64,000 bases of DNA from Closterium sp. Naga37s-1 (GCA_947471745.1 CANJKZ010001148.1:755001-819000); one strand, 5' to 3'; counted from the first letter of the stretch, positions 1 through 11,259 are shown. Notes: generated by a model from the letters alone, not told the origin. Program-made: numbers and translations.

Positions 1-36
<36 letters not shown>
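1..36. repeat. (CT)n microsatellite
   Basis: A pure CT dinucleotide run that continues off the left edge. Read on the minus strand it is a (GA)n tail directly following the last bases of the LINE remnant described below. Confidence 0.95.
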
Positions 37-37
<1 letters not shown>

Positions 38-110
38 ATGGTCGTTGTATTGATATAGCAGCAAGGTACAAGCATGCAGAGTATGGATGTAACAAACAAA
101 GCACCAATTC

Positions 111-1396
111 CTACTCACGATTCCCCCAAAGCTCCAAGAAGGGCTCTACCACCGCAAAACAGTCCCCTAGGTGTAACTCTTGACCGATACCCCGTACAGG
201 CGGGTTCTCTGCTGCTGCCGCCTCGCCCAACTTGAGTAGAAGACCCATTGATTGGGCCCTCTGAAGGGCCACTGACCATCGCTGCCGAAACTGGTGCAGA
301 AACTTGGCGGCATAAAAGGATTTAGAGTCGGCGTTGAAATGGCGCCGAGCCGCTGTGTCCGCTAGTAGCTTTAGGAAGACTGGTACTTCCGCGCATGGGC
401 AGCCATAGGTGTCTACTGCCAGTGGGAAAAAGCCAACCGTCTCCGGCCGGTTGGCATAATGCTTGATCTTCTTATCCGCTTGTTCCCGTGCCGCCCATCC
501 CCTGCCTTTCTGCGCCTCTGGGTCCCTTGTGCTTATGGGATCTGTGATGGTGACATCACAAACGTAAACCGCCCCACTGCTTCTATCTGTCAAGGTGAAG
601 TCGGCGGTTTGTTCCTCGATAGGGCAGTGGACAGCCGCCTCGCCGTGAACTATGAATCATGCGTGCTGCACCATGCTAATGCACGCATCCCGTAGCTCGT
701 TGTGAGTGTTAATGCGATGCTTGCCCATGCCGCAGCGGAGGAGATGGTTTGGCAGGCGGGGATCAGTGATAGCTGTCTGGTCTGCGCTGTCGCAGTTCTT
801 AGGGGTTGAAAAAGGGAGGGCCAGGCGAAAGCGAACGGCGTTGGCGAAGTGTACGGGGCCTATCCGTCTCGTGGCTTCAATGGGGATCGCGGTCAGCCAA
901 TCACCGGTGCCATATCCAGTCAGCGAGAACATCCGCTGCGTGTGGCCTGAGAGTGGGTTCAGCCGCATGCGCCTGGTTGCCTGGACATGCACGGCGTATC
1001 TGCTTCCGTGCACCTTTAGCCCGAGCACGTGTTGTAGCCTAATATACGATCGCTCCAGTCGCTCTTTCTCCAGGATCTCGCGCGCGTCTATCGGCAGGGC
1101 CGCTTCGCACTCCGGGTCGGTGTGTTGTCATCCCTTGGCAGTAGCATATGGTTCCGAGTGGTCATCAAAGCGTTCTCTGGTTCTAGCGCCAGGGAGGACA
1201 GGAATAGCGCCGCTTGGGTGAAACCGTAGACTCCTTCTATGAGCGGGTCTGTAATGCCTATGCCGCCTAGCGACGTGGGCAGCGACGCCTGTTCCCACAC
1301 ACGCGCTTGCTCGGTGCGACACGTTGGCAGGCGGATGTCGCATGAGGTGAGTAAAGGTAACGAGCAGGTCCCGACCCCACTGGTTCCAGGTGTCAC
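111..1396 (-). pseudogene. LINE 3' part: thumb, Cys-His segment and possible nuclease domain
   Basis: Two further minus-strand frames continue the LINE. Codons around 1088-1396 include a SLGGIGITDP block followed by QAALFLSSLA, typical of the region behind the LINE RT. Around 657-1028 a Cys-rich segment ends with a C-H-H arrangement. The last part, about 111-650, reads HGEAAVHCPIEEQ, then TADFTLTDRSSG, then CDVTITDP, followed by a Lys-His-Tyr segment and a DTYG motif. The D...DVT...K pattern is reminiscent of restriction-like endonucleases of R2-type LINEs, but that assignment is inference. At least two frame changes separate the pieces. Confidence 0.6.
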
Positions 1397-2480
1397 GGGG
1401 GAGTAGGTGGAGCGGTGTCGTTCTAATGAGGTAGGCTACTCGTCTGGAGATGCATCGCGTGAGGAGCACTGCGGCTACCTGGGGGTCAGCACGTTCTATA
1501 AGCGGTAACGGCTTTGCCATCTCGTCTAGCTGTCCCAATAGGAGCTTGGCTGCTCCAGCGTCCGTCCCCACGCAGCTACCCAGAAGCCGTACTCTGTCCT
1601 TAGAAAACGGCACTCCGGGCGGGAGTTGTGCTGGTGTGACTGTGGTTGAGCTCCAGGCCGCGCATTTCTGCGGATTATGCGTCAGGCCCAGATGTGCTAG
1701 CTTGGCTGTGAAAGCTGCTACAGTGCACGATGTGTCACCCAGGAAGGTCACGTCGTCCGCATACGCCAAGCAAAGCACGTCCGGGAGTGCCTCTGCAATC
1801 TCACAGAGCGCGGGGTGTATCCCTGCTGCAAACAGTAACGGGCCTAGGGGGTCCCCCTGCCGAACGCCCCGTTCACTTTGCAGCGGTTCGCAGTTGAAAT
1901 TGGCGAGTAGTTGCGACGGGTTACCATAGGTCAGTTTCACAAACGGCTGCAGAGGCGAGAGTCCGGGCTCTTGTAACGCAGTAGCGATGGCATGTCGCGA
2001 AATGCTGTTGAATGCGTTTGAAATATCGGCTTGCAGGACCAGGCTGTCGGGACGAGCATCCAAGAATTCCCTGGCTGCGTGGATTACCGCCTCTGCTCCA
2101 CCTGGCACTGCCACGCCGTACTGATTTGGCAGGATATGTTCGCGGGCAGCTTCACCCATGGCTATCAGGGCTGCCTTGGCTGTCAGCCTTGTCAAACATT
2201 CGCCTATCGCGATTGGCCGGGCTCCTCCCCCAGGTTTGGCCAGAGCTATGAGCCATGACGCAGTCAGAATTTTTGCGACCGGGCCCGGCAAATTTCCTCC
2301 TAACATGGTATTGACCAAGGCGTGCAGATGGTTAGGAGAGCACACTAGCGCTGAAATGAATAATGAGGTTCTAGGAGAAGATCCTAGGGCCTTTATACTA
2401 GGCTGGAGAGGGCTGGAGAGGCTAAGGACTAAGCCTCTCTCTCTCTCTCCTCTCTCTGCCGCTCGGTTAGGAGAGCACAC
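1128..2480 (-). pseudogene. LINE reverse transcriptase domain
   Basis: Frame of 450 codons. Visible RT blocks in order are a KPGGGARPI motif, an LQADISNAFNS block (first catalytic Asp), GVRQGDPLGPLLFA (QGDPLGP box) and the catalytic YADD box, followed by a thumb-like region. These are standard non-LTR RT motifs; the enzyme would copy its RNA at a nicked chromosomal target. The N-terminal 60 or so codons come from duplicated flanking DNA and (CT)n rather than conserved protein, so the first Met is not meaningful. The conserved reading passes into another frame near 1396-1128. Confidence 0.85.
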
Positions 2481-2568
2481 GAGCGCTGAAATGAATAATC
2501 AGGTTCTAGGAGAAGATCCTAGGGCCTTTATACTAGGCTGGAGAGGGCTGGAGAGGCTAAGGACTAAG

Positions 2569-2600
<32 letters not shown>
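2331..2600. repeat. 135-bp direct duplication at LINE 5' end
   Basis: The block beginning GTTAGGAGAGCACAC at 2331 recurs at 2466 with only a few differences, and both copies run into CT-rich DNA. The offset of 135 bp is 45 codons, so the duplication keeps the frame of the RT reading. It looks like slippage or unequal exchange anchored in the CT tracts. Confidence 0.85.
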
Positions 2601-2649
<49 letters not shown>

Positions 2650-2916
2650 CTCTCTCTCTTGTTCTCTCTCTCTCGTTCTCTCTCTCTCTCATTCTCGCTC
2701 TCTCGTTCTCTCACTCTCGTTCCCTCTCTCTCTCTCGTTCTCTCACTCTCGTTCTCTCTCTCTCTCTCGTTCTCTCTCTCTCTCGTTCTCTCTCTCTCTC
2801 TTTCTCTCTCTCTCGTTCTCTCTCTCTCGTTCTCTCTCTCGTTCTCTCTCTCTCGTTCTCTCTCTCTCTCTCGTTCTCTCATTCTCTCTTTCTCTCTCTC
2901 TCATTCTGTCTCTCTA

Positions 2917-2992
<76 letters not shown>

Positions 2993-3288
2993 CCTCTCTC
3001 GTTCTCTCTCTCTCGTTCTCTCTCTCTCGTTCTCTATCTCTCGTTCTCTCTCTCTCTCGTTCTCGCTCTCTCGTTCTCTCACTCTCGTTCCCTCTCTCTC
3101 TCTCGTTCTCTCACTCTCGTTCTCTCGCTCTCTCTCTCGTTCTCTCTCTCTCTCGTTCTCTCTCTCTCTCTCTTTCTCTCTCTCTCGTTCTCTCTCTCTC
3201 TCGTTCTCTCTCTCGTTCTCTCTCTCTCGTTCTCTCTCTCTCTCGTTCTCTCTCTCTCTCTCGTTCTCTCTCTCATTCTCTCTCTCTT

Positions 3289-3360
<72 letters not shown>

Positions 3361-3413
3361 CCTCTCTCGTTCTCTCTCTCTCGTTCTCTCTCTGTCGTTC
3401 TTTCTCTCGTTCT
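2571..3413. repeat. Long interrupted (CT)n microsatellite
   Basis: About 840 bp of CT repeat broken by regular CGTTCT, ATTCT and TTTCT variants. A higher-order repeat is visible: the variant pattern around 2680-2900 recurs around 3050-3290. Long Ser-Leu frames on the plus strand and Arg-Glu frames on the minus strand are by-products of the repeat, not genes. Confidence 0.95.
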
Positions 3414-4248
3414 TCCATTCTGTTGCGTGTATTAATCTTCTGTTTTTCATCGCACCTTATTCACATAGTTTCGTATTTAACCACTTGTTGTGCTGATTTT
3501 GTCTCCTTCCGCTTCCCTAAATCACCGATGTTATTAGTATGTTGTTCATTCCGGTTCATTCCATTCGTTCATATGTTACATTTTCTTTGACATCCGTTAT
3601 CTTTTCCGTCACGACCTTCCTTCGCCTTCACTTCACTTTAATTTCCTAGTTGTTTTTATTGGTTGTCTCATAATCTATCTCCCCCTTTTGCCCATTCTGT
3701 TTCCCATTTCTCTCTCTGTTTTCTCTCCAGAGGCTTTCCTGTATCCTTCAAGAAGTCAACTTAAATTTAGAATATGAAAAGATAACAGTTATTGATGGTC
3801 TCTATGATAATTGTTTTGTTTTTATATTTTCTTTGCATGCTTTCTGTTTGTTTCGTTCGAGTTTTGAGGTTTGTGTGCGTGCGTATGTGTGTGATTATGT
3901 TTGTATGTTTGTATGTGTGTGTGAGCATCTATATCTATCTATGATTGCATCAACAATGCATGTCTGTGGGATTAAAAAAAAAGGATTAGGTCTATCATTT
4001 CATTAAAAGTTCAGTGGCGCGCCTGTCGGGAGCCCACTTGAGCTGTATTTGATAGAGTTAATCCATTTTTTAAAGTTCACTGATTGTGTTGTTTCATGTG
4101 ATTGCTGACTGTTCAAAACTTATGCTATTAAATTCCCCCCCATGCTAGGCAGGGGATGCGGTAGCATAGTTTTTGGGTCGTTAGCTGTCACACATTTATA
4201 TCATGTACTGGTATGCGTGCATTTCAACATCAAACATTATGCATACTG
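3414..4248. other. AT-rich DNA without recognisable gene
   Basis: The stretch has no convincing frame, RNA gene or element end. It holds a GT/GTAT-rich microsatellite near 3865-3930 and short A or T runs. Its last five bases (TACTG, 4244-4248) are the target-site copy of element F. Probably old intergenic DNA. Confidence 0.6.
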
Positions 4249-4984
4249 TGTCAAAAGTAGCAGTAGAAAGTTTAGAACAAGAAAGAGGAGTTTCACTAGC
4301 AGCAGTTGGGATACAAATAGCTAACCCTAACTGGGCTGTACTCGCTATAGAGCACCCCACTGCAGGCTAGATAATATAACATTCTGACACACCCCCATAG
4401 CCAAAGTGGGGTGTAATCAGCACAATGAGCAGGCATAGCAGTAGTTCACAATTATAAGCAAAGCTAGTGGTAGTCACAGCGGGCAAGTGAGGAGGAGGAG
4501 GAGGGACCGTGAGAGGAGAGAAGATGGGAGACGACGGCTGAAGCTGCAGACACACGGGCAACAGGAGCGGCTGGCACAGTGGCTACCGGGACAGCGCCCC
4601 GGACTACTGGAGTAACTGGCTCGGCGGCTACGAGGAGCGACAGGAGCAACGGACCCACGGGCGACAGGCGCAGCAGGCTCTCTGGGCTACCAGGACAGCG
4701 CCCCGGACTACAGGTGCTGCGGACGACAAGACGGCAGCCTCCTCTCAGCCTCCCCAAACAGTCCCACCCCCCTGACACACACCCCCTGCAGAAACCCTAG
4801 CTTCACTTCCACGTCACCCCCCAAGCTCCACTCCCCGCGGATCCCACACCTCCACCCCCCTCAGCAGTTGCAGCAGTGGGAGACGAACAAGGAGGAGGGG
4901 AACACCACACCCCCGTGCTTGCCACCCCACACCCCCCACCACCGCAGAACGGACGGCGGCACGGGAGGAATGGGCAGCGCGGGA

Positions 4985-5194
4985 GGGGGGGGGGGGGGGG
5001 GGGGGAACGGGATAGGAGGGGCCGCGCGCTCCTCCCCAAGGCGCCACGACGAATGACGGGAGGGGGGGACACGCGGCCCCCCAGGGCGCCGTGACGGGCG
5101 ACGGGAGGGGCGACGCGCGGCCCCCCAGGGCGCCTCGACGAGTGACTGGAGGGGGGGGGACGCGCGGCCCCCCAGGGCGCCGCGACGGGCGACG

Positions 5195-5228
<34 letters not shown>

Positions 5229-5290
5229 GCGCTGGCCCTCAGGGCGCCCCGACGGGCGACGGGCAGGGCGACGCGCGGCCCCCCTGGGCT
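4985..5290. repeat. GC-rich leader repeats and poly-G tracts in F
   Basis: Five or so loose copies of a unit containing GACGGGCGACGGG and CGCGGCCCCC follow one another. Two pure G runs are present: 21 bases at 4985-5005 and 29 bases at 5198-5226. Long frames through this block are composition artefacts. Confidence 0.8.
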
Positions 5291-5733
5291 CTGCGACGGG
5301 CGACGGGATGGCGAAAGGGGGGCGCGCGCGGGTCCCTCAAGGCAGCGCGACGGACAGGGCGGGGGCTCCGCGCGGGTCCCCCACGGTAGGAAACCGCCGC
5401 GCGCCTCGGGGCACACGGCGGGCAGAAAACCGCCGCGCGCCCCGAGCGCGCGGCGGGATGAAAAAACGCTGCGCGCTCCTGGCGCGCGGCAGGAACAAAG
5501 GGTCACGCGCCCGGGGCGAGCGACAGCAGTAGAGCAGCGGAAGCAGTTAGGTGGTGGGCCCACCCACAGGATCGACCCAAGGGGATCGACCTGCTCTGAA
5601 ACCATGTCAAAAGTAGCAGTAGAAAGTTTAGAACAAGAAAGAGGAGTTTCACTAGCAGCAGTTGGGATACAAATAGCTAACCCTAACTGGGCTGTACTCG
5701 CTATAGAGCACCCCACTGCAGGCCAGATAATAT

Positions 5734-7145
5734 TGTTGACCAGTATATGGGATCTAGAAACTCTAAGCACGCCTTTAATACACACTAGTTAGTCCCCACG
5801 GGGTCACCTCCAAGGGGCCTCGGGTGCCTGGCAAAGCCAGCCCCTAACCAAGGGTCCGTGTTTGTCGAGGGACGTACCAAGTGTAAATCCAGTCACGTGC
5901 ACTAGAACGCTCCCAAGCTCGTTTGCGCAGCGTTGACGACGAATTGGCTCGTATGCAGAATCAGCTCTTCACGTCAATACGATGATAGAGCAATATTCAT
6001 TCACAAAGTGTTGATTACAACTTCGCACAAGCACACATATATATTTTGCCTAACACACATGCAAAGGAAAATAGCAGACAGTTGATAAACTGCATTTCTA
6101 GGACTTCGCCTTGCTGTCTGGAAAAACGGTTGCCAAACTTCCGCTGCATTTGGCTTGATCCGAGTCCTTGGAATAACTATCTTCAATTTCCATGTCTGCC
6201 AAATTCCCCTGCTGAGTCCTCTCGCGAACGCACATGTTGAATCATGAACGCTCGTGTGGGAATTCCCGTTTTCCCACTGTTTACAGTTGTAAAACGGATA
6301 TTTCCGTTTTGTACCTGTAAAGCGAACTGTCCGGTTAGGCGCGGTGCTTTCCCGCGAAAGTTCTCTGTGCCACGTCACAAAAGACGAGACTCGAGATTCA
6401 GTTGTACAACTGAAATCTCGAGTCAATCCCGAGCACCCCTCGGGATCCCTCGGCACCTCCCGAAACACACGCGCAACCCTCAGGTGCGCAATCATGCACG
6501 ACCAGCCGAAATGGTCGTGCTTCACAGTGCCAGGACGTGCGCCCTGCGCACGCTCGCAACAGTGCGAGCCACACGCGTGGGCCCTCAGGACCCACACGCG
6601 AGATCTGGACCCACACGCACGGTCCAGATTCTCGCGCACTTTTACCTTGACCAGCGCCACAGAAAATCCGAGCACCCAAAAAACACTAGCCACTCAAATG
6701 AACACACATGAAAACTCACAAACAAAGCTGGAACATTCATGAACGAAACACAAACAGTCATGAACAAACATGAACGCACATGAACGAACATGAAGATACA
6801 TGAACGCTCACGAAGGTAACACGAACAGTACGCGAACAGACATGAACGCGCGAAGGCTCATGAAAGCACATGATCACTCGGAACTTCACGCACATTCATG
6901 ACACGACACGAACAACACGAAACACACACGAACAATCATGAAAACGCATGAGTGCAACCTCACACTAAAATGCACATAACTTATGAACCGCTAAGGCGAT
7001 TCATAAACCGTAAACGCCAAAATGAAGAGCACACAAATGCACATTCCACACGGTACAAATTACCTTAAAACAAATACCTTCAAATTTCACCTTGCTCGAC
7101 GAATAGGCGACAGGTTGACGTGCAAAGTACATTTTGCACCCAACA
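5734..7145 (-). mobile_element. Solo LTR of the K family, inside F
   Basis: A 1412-bp LTR in reverse orientation, starting TGTTGACCAG and ending GCACCCAACA on the plus strand. It matches the 3' LTR of element K (9673-11072) over its length. It is flanked by the 5-bp duplication AATAT (5729-5733 and 7146-7150) and splits the 5' LTR of F. Absence of any internal region indicates loss by LTR-LTR recombination. It is younger than F. Confidence 0.9.
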
Positions 7146-7529
7146 AATATAACATTCGGACATACTGAAGCACTATTATCATCATTGCATAACACATTCA
7201 TATAATTTGTATCATTATATTCATTTAAGCATGTGTGTAGAATTCATAATCCTTTTGTGAATGAAAATTGCTCTATCAACGTATTGACGTGAAGAGCTGA
7301 TTCTGCATACGAGCCAATTCGTCGTCAACGCTGCGCAAACGAGCTTGGGAGCGTTCTAGTGCACGTGATTGGATTTACACTTAGTACGTCCCTCGACAAA
7401 CACGGACCCTTGGTTAGGGGCTGGCTTTGCCAGGCACCCGAGGACCCTTGGAGGTGACCCCGTGGGGACTAACTAGTGTGTATTAAAGGCGTTCTTAGAG
7501 CTTCTAGATCCCATATACTGGTCAACAAG

Positions 7530-7546
7530 TGGTATCAGAGCTGAGG
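7530..7546 (+). promoter_or_regulatory. Primer binding site of K
   Basis: TGGTATCAGAGC lies two bases after the LTR end at 7527. It is complementary in style to the 3' end of initiator tRNA-Met, as is usual for plant copia elements. Confidence 0.85.
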
Positions 7547-7572
7547 ATTGGACGTATTGCCGTTAGAACGCC

Positions 7573-9651
7573 ATGGCGCCGGGCGACAATGGAGGTTCTA
7601 CTGCACGAGCTGATAGTGGAGTCCAAGATACGGGCGGTTCAGCACCAAAGGGAGTGCGTGCCAGCCCGGGCTCACTACTGAAGGAGGTGCTTAAGAACTT
7701 TGTCGTCGACAAGTTCAACGGCAACAACTACGACGATTGGGCGTGGAAAATGCAGTTGTATTTTCGGCAAGTTGGCTTGTTGAAGCTGATGACGGGCGTG
7801 GAGAAGAGGCCGGACGACGTCAACCTGCAAGAGGAGTGGGACGAGCGTGCTACTGCCGGCTACTACCTTCTCTCGCAAAGCCTGGAGATGAACCAGCGGT
7901 CACACGTGATGCACCTGCTGGAAGAAGCTGAATGCGGGCCACGAGCGTGGAAGGTGCTAAAGGAGTTGCACGCGCCAACCTCGGTGGTCGCAACGCTCAT
8001 GCTGGAGCGTGAGTTGGCGGCATTGCGCCTGAGCGAAGGGGAGCCGATTCAAGTGGTTCTCGACAAGATGAGGAAGTTGTACGCGAAACTACAAATTTCG
8101 GGCGTCACCTACCCGGAGCAAACAAAGTGCCTACGGATGCTATCACTGCTGCCCGAGTCTTGGCTGCAATTCACGAGTGGCCTGAGCCTTCCTCAGAACG
8201 AGAAGTTGTGGACCCTCGAGTGGGTGCGAACCAAGGTTTTGGAGGAGGATTTCAGGAGGAGGCAGCTGAGCTACAACCAAGATGGCGATGGTGGCTATGG
8301 CGTGCAAGGCAGCAGGTGGCGTAAGGGGAATGGCCGGGGACGTGATGAACGTGGACAATACGGAAGTGGACGTGTCAACAAGAAGCCGAGCAACACGAGT
8401 GATGATGAAGAAGAGGCTGCTACCGAGAATGATGAGGGTGGCTACCGCGGGTTCAAGGGCACCTGCTGGTACTGCAAGAAGCCGGGCCACACGTGGGCAA
8501 AGTGTTGGAAGCGGCCCAAGTGGTGGACTCCCGGGCATGAGGATGGGGAGAAGAACCAACATCATGGTGTTGGTTATGTAGCAGAGACCGCAATGGAAGG
8601 GGAACAAGGTTGGGAGCGCGCTCCTGGACAGTTCTTCCATGTGCAAGGGAGTAGGGGAGATGAGAAGGCATCTGCCAAGGAGGGAGCAGAGCCTCATCCC
8701 CTCAACACATGGATCCTAGACTCCGGAGCAGCACATCATATGACCCCGAGGGCGGACCTGCTTGAAAAGATTGGTGCAACGAGCATCACCAAAATGAACT
8801 CCGGGTGTGGGCACAAGATGAGAGTGATGGGGGTCGGCAAAGCAGCCTTCAAGGGAGCTGATGGGAAGTCGATCATATTGGAAGACGTGCTCTTAGTGCC
8901 GGAGCTGAAAGGGAACTTAATTTCCCTGCGGAAGATGGGGCTTGCAGGTGTAAGCACGGAAACCGAGGGATCTGAAACGTTCAAGGGACGTCTTGGTGAA
9001 AGGGTGATGTGGGACCTGCATGAGGACAAAGACTTGCATGACGATTTGTGGCATGTGCCGGTGGTGCCATGGAGTGCGGTGGCACCTGAGAAGGAGAAGA
9101 GGGTTTGCGGATGCAAGGGGGAGTGTGCTGCAGTGGCAGTTGAAACGATCAAGGAGCTGAAATCGACGGTGGAAATGCTGGTGCAGCAGTTGAAGCAAGT
9201 GAACGATCGACTTGCAGCAGCTGAAAAGCGAAATGCAGCAAGTGCTGATAAGAAGACGGGTGCAGAATCCAGGGGGAGTGAAGTGAAAGGTGCCGCTGTG
9301 AACAAGGAGAAGGGAGTACACATGGGTGGCAATCGAGAGCAGCTGAAGCCTAAAGTCTCGGTAAAGCTCAAGGATGAAGCTGTGAAGGAGAAAACAATGG
9401 TGCTGAATGTGGCAAGCACTGCAGCTGATGGAACCGAGGTGACGGGAGAACCCAAGGTGAAGAGGAGCTTGGAGGAAGCGGATACAACTTTGGGTGGTAA
9501 TGATATTACCTCGGTGAAGCTACAACCAGCTGATGTCATGAAAGCTGAAAGTGCGGGGGAGGATAAGAGAGCCTTTCCTAAAACTGGTATGGGGATCGGC
9601 AACTTTGCAGAGCCGGTCGACTATGAGAAGGAGGTTGAAGGAGTTGAATAG
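7573..9651 (+). CDS. K Gag-protease polyprotein with coiled-coil C terminus
   Basis: A 692-residue frame starting in a favourable context (GCCATGG). Residues about 30-240 resemble copia Gag (the FNGNNYDDWAWKM region and later LLPESW). A basic Gly-Arg stretch follows, then a zinc knuckle CWYCKKPGHTWAKC near residue 298, then the protease core WILDSGAAHH near 380-388. After the protease the chain does not enter integrase. It continues with a CGCKGEC segment, a predicted coiled coil at about 525-560 and a Lys/Glu-rich tail ending at the purine tract. The C-terminal 200 residues are not recognised. As a retroelement Gag it should form particles that package the element RNA; the role of the tail is unknown. 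Confidence 0.8.
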   Translation: MAPGDNGGSTARADSGVQDTGGSAPKGVRASPGSLLKEVLKNFVVDKFNGNNYDDWAWKMQLYFRQVGLLKLMTGVEKRPDDVNLQEEWDERATAGYYLLSQSLEMNQRSHVMHLLEEAECGPRAWKVLKELHAPTSVVATLMLERELAALRLSEGEPIQVVLDKMRKLYAKLQISGVTYPEQTKCLRMLSLLPESWLQFTSGLSLPQNEKLWTLEWVRTKVLEEDFRRRQLSYNQDGDGGYGVQGSRWRKGNGRGRDERGQYGSGRVNKKPSNTSDDEEEAATENDEGGYRGFKGTCWYCKKPGHTWAKCWKRPKWWTPGHEDGEKNQHHGVGYVAETAMEGEQGWERAPGQFFHVQGSRGDEKASAKEGAEPHPLNTWILDSGAAHHMTPRADLLEKIGATSITKMNSGCGHKMRVMGVGKAAFKGADGKSIILEDVLLVPELKGNLISLRKMGLAGVSTETEGSETFKGRLGERVMWDLHEDKDLHDDLWHVPVVPWSAVAPEKEKRVCGCKGECAAVAVETIKELKSTVEMLVQQLKQVNDRLAAAEKRNAASADKKTGAESRGSEVKGAAVNKEKGVHMGGNREQLKPKVSVKLKDEAVKEKTMVLNVASTAADGTEVTGEPKVKRSLEEADTTLGGNDITSVKLQPADVMKAESAGEDKRAFPKTGMGIGNFAEPVDYEKEVEGVE

Positions 9652-9672
9652 CCGTCAGATTGAGGGGGAGTT

Positions 9673-11072
9673 TGTTGGGTGCAAAATGTACTTTGCACGT
9701 CAACCTGTCGCCTATTCGTCGAGCAAGGTGAAATTTGAAGGTATTTGTTTGAAGGTAATTTGTGTGGTGTGGAATGCGCATTTGTGTGCTTTTCATTTTG
9801 GCGTTTACGGTTCATGAATCGCCTTAGCGGTTCATAAGCTATGTCTGTTTCTGTGATGTTGCATTCATCAGCGTTCATGACTGTTCGCGTGTGTTTCGTG
9901 AGTGCATGCAAGGAGTTTCGGATTTTCCTGAGTGTTCGTGGTGTTTCATGAAGTTCCGAATGTCCATGAGTGTTCATGGAACTTCACGTCTTGTTCTTGA
10001 GTGTTCGCGTGCTGTTCGTGTACGTTCATGAGCGATCATGTACGATCATGTACGATCATGTTCGTTCATGACTGTTTGCGTTTTCTGTCATGATTTTTCA
10101 TGTGTGTTTATTTGAGTTGCGAGTGTTTTTGCTGCTGGGATATTTTCGCGTCAGTCAAGGTAAAGTGGCGCGAGAATCAGGACCCACGCGTGGGGTCCAG
10201 ATTTTGCGCGTGTCCCTCAGGGCTCGCGCGTGTGCCGTGGCACTGTTGCGAGCATGGCAGGGCCCATGATCGCAACAGGACAGGGCGAATGATCGCCCTG
10301 CCCACGCGCAGGACAGCGCACGTCCGCGCACTGTACAGCATGACCGAAATATCGGTCGTGCATGATTACGGTAAAGGGGTGCTCGGGATTTCGGTTGAAA
10401 AACCGAATCCCTCGTTGACTCGGCGAACAAGTAATTTCGCCAGAAATATCGCGCACATAACGTGACAATTTTGATACAGGGAAGAAACGATGAAAATCGT
10501 TTTGTAACTGTAAAAGCCTTGGGAAAACGGTAATCCCACACGAGGAAGCATGATTCGACATGTGCGTTCATGATCCTTCGTGAGCGGAGTCAGCAGGGGC
10601 ATTTTGCAGACATGATATTTGAAGACAGTTATTCTACAGAGGCGAGCCAAGCCAAATTCCGCAGCAGTTGGACAACCGTTTTCCTTTGCACATCTGGCGA
10701 AGCCTTGAAGTATAGTTAAACAACTGCTTTGTGTTTCCTTTGTGTGTGCGTAGGCTTTGATATTAAATGTGTGCTTGTGTGAAGTTGTAATCAATCCTTT
10801 TGTGAATGAAAATTGCTCTATCAACGTATTGACGTGAAGAGCTGATTCTGCATACGAGCCAATTCGTCGTCAACGCTGCGCAAACGAGCTTGGGAGCGTT
10901 CTAGTGCACGTGATTGGATTTACACTTAGTACGTCCCTCGACAAACACGGACCCTTGGTTAGGGGCTGGCTTTGCCAGGCACCCGAGGACCCTTGGAGGT
11001 GACCCCGTGGGGACTAACTAGTGTGTATTAAAGGCGTGCTTAGAGCTTCTAGATCCCATATACTGGTCAACA
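9673..11072 (+). repeat. 3' LTR of K
   Basis: A 1400-bp LTR with TGTTGGG...GTCAACA ends. It contains many short ATGAACG/GTTCATG-type repeats and the conserved GGTGACCCCG module near its right end (about 10960-11020), shared with solo LTRs in the window. Confidence 0.9.
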
Positions 11073-11259
11073 CTTTGGGCGTGCGAAATTGAGCATGAAG
11101 TTTGTCATTTTCCGTTAGAAACTACCACTGCACCAAGCGTAATTTCCCATGTCGAAAGGTTGCCGGCGGGGGTGATGTTGACCTCGGAACCCAGGTCATT
11201 TCCCTTCTCCCTCCCTTCTCTCGCCCTCGTCAGTTGGCTGTTGAACACCGCCAATAAAT

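Larger units (their letters stand above)
37..2480 (-). mobile_element. Decayed LINE (non-LTR retrotransposon)
   Basis: Minus-strand remnant with a reverse transcriptase, a following thumb/linker region, a Cys-His segment and a C-terminal conserved domain, spread over three frames. No LTRs are present. Its 3' end (plus coordinate 37) runs straight into (GA)n read on its own strand, and the other end merges near 2330-2600 with duplicated sequence and a long (CT)n array. No apurinic endonuclease domain is visible, so it is either 5' truncated or a clade that carries only a C-terminal nuclease. The frame changes mark it as dead. Confidence 0.85.
4249..7162 (-). mobile_element. Non-coding LTR retroelement F
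   Basis: The 3' LTR is 4249-4389 (141 bp). The 5' LTR starts at 5605 and ends at 7162, because a solo LTR of another family sits inside it at 5734-7145. Both outer sides carry the 5-bp target duplication TACTG (4244-4248 and 7163-7167). A primer binding site lies at 5593-5604, complementary in style to initiator tRNA-Met (TGGTTTCAGAGC on the minus strand). The purine tract next to the 3' LTR matches that of copia element A. The internal 1.2 kb is a GC-rich leader with repeated CGCGGCCCCC blocks and two long G runs; no gag or pol is seen. It was probably mobilised by copia proteins supplied from elsewhere. Confidence 0.85.
7249..11072 (+). mobile_element. LTR retroelement K (Gag-protease type)
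   Basis: Parts in order: a 5' LTR portion 7249-7527, a primer binding site from 7530 (TGGTATCAGAGC, initiator tRNA-Met type), one long reading frame 7573-9651, a purine tract just before 9673, and a 1400-bp 3' LTR 9673-11072. The protease belongs to the copia lineage. No integrase, reverse transcriptase or RNase H is visible between the protease and the 3' LTR. The frame looks whole, but the element is incomplete at its left end. Reduced elements with only a gag region have been described in plants (TR-GAG type); K would need polymerase in trans. Confidence 0.85.

Noticed and set aside
2158-3496. Long Ser-Leu-rich frame (plus strand) and Arg-Glu-rich frames (minus strand)
   Set aside because: They are translations of the (CT)n microsatellite; an open frame is expected in any dinucleotide repeat without stops.
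4814-5792. Frames of 233 and 323 codons on opposite strands in F
   Set aside because: GC-rich leader repeats with poly-G runs; both strands are open at once and neither shows protein conservation.
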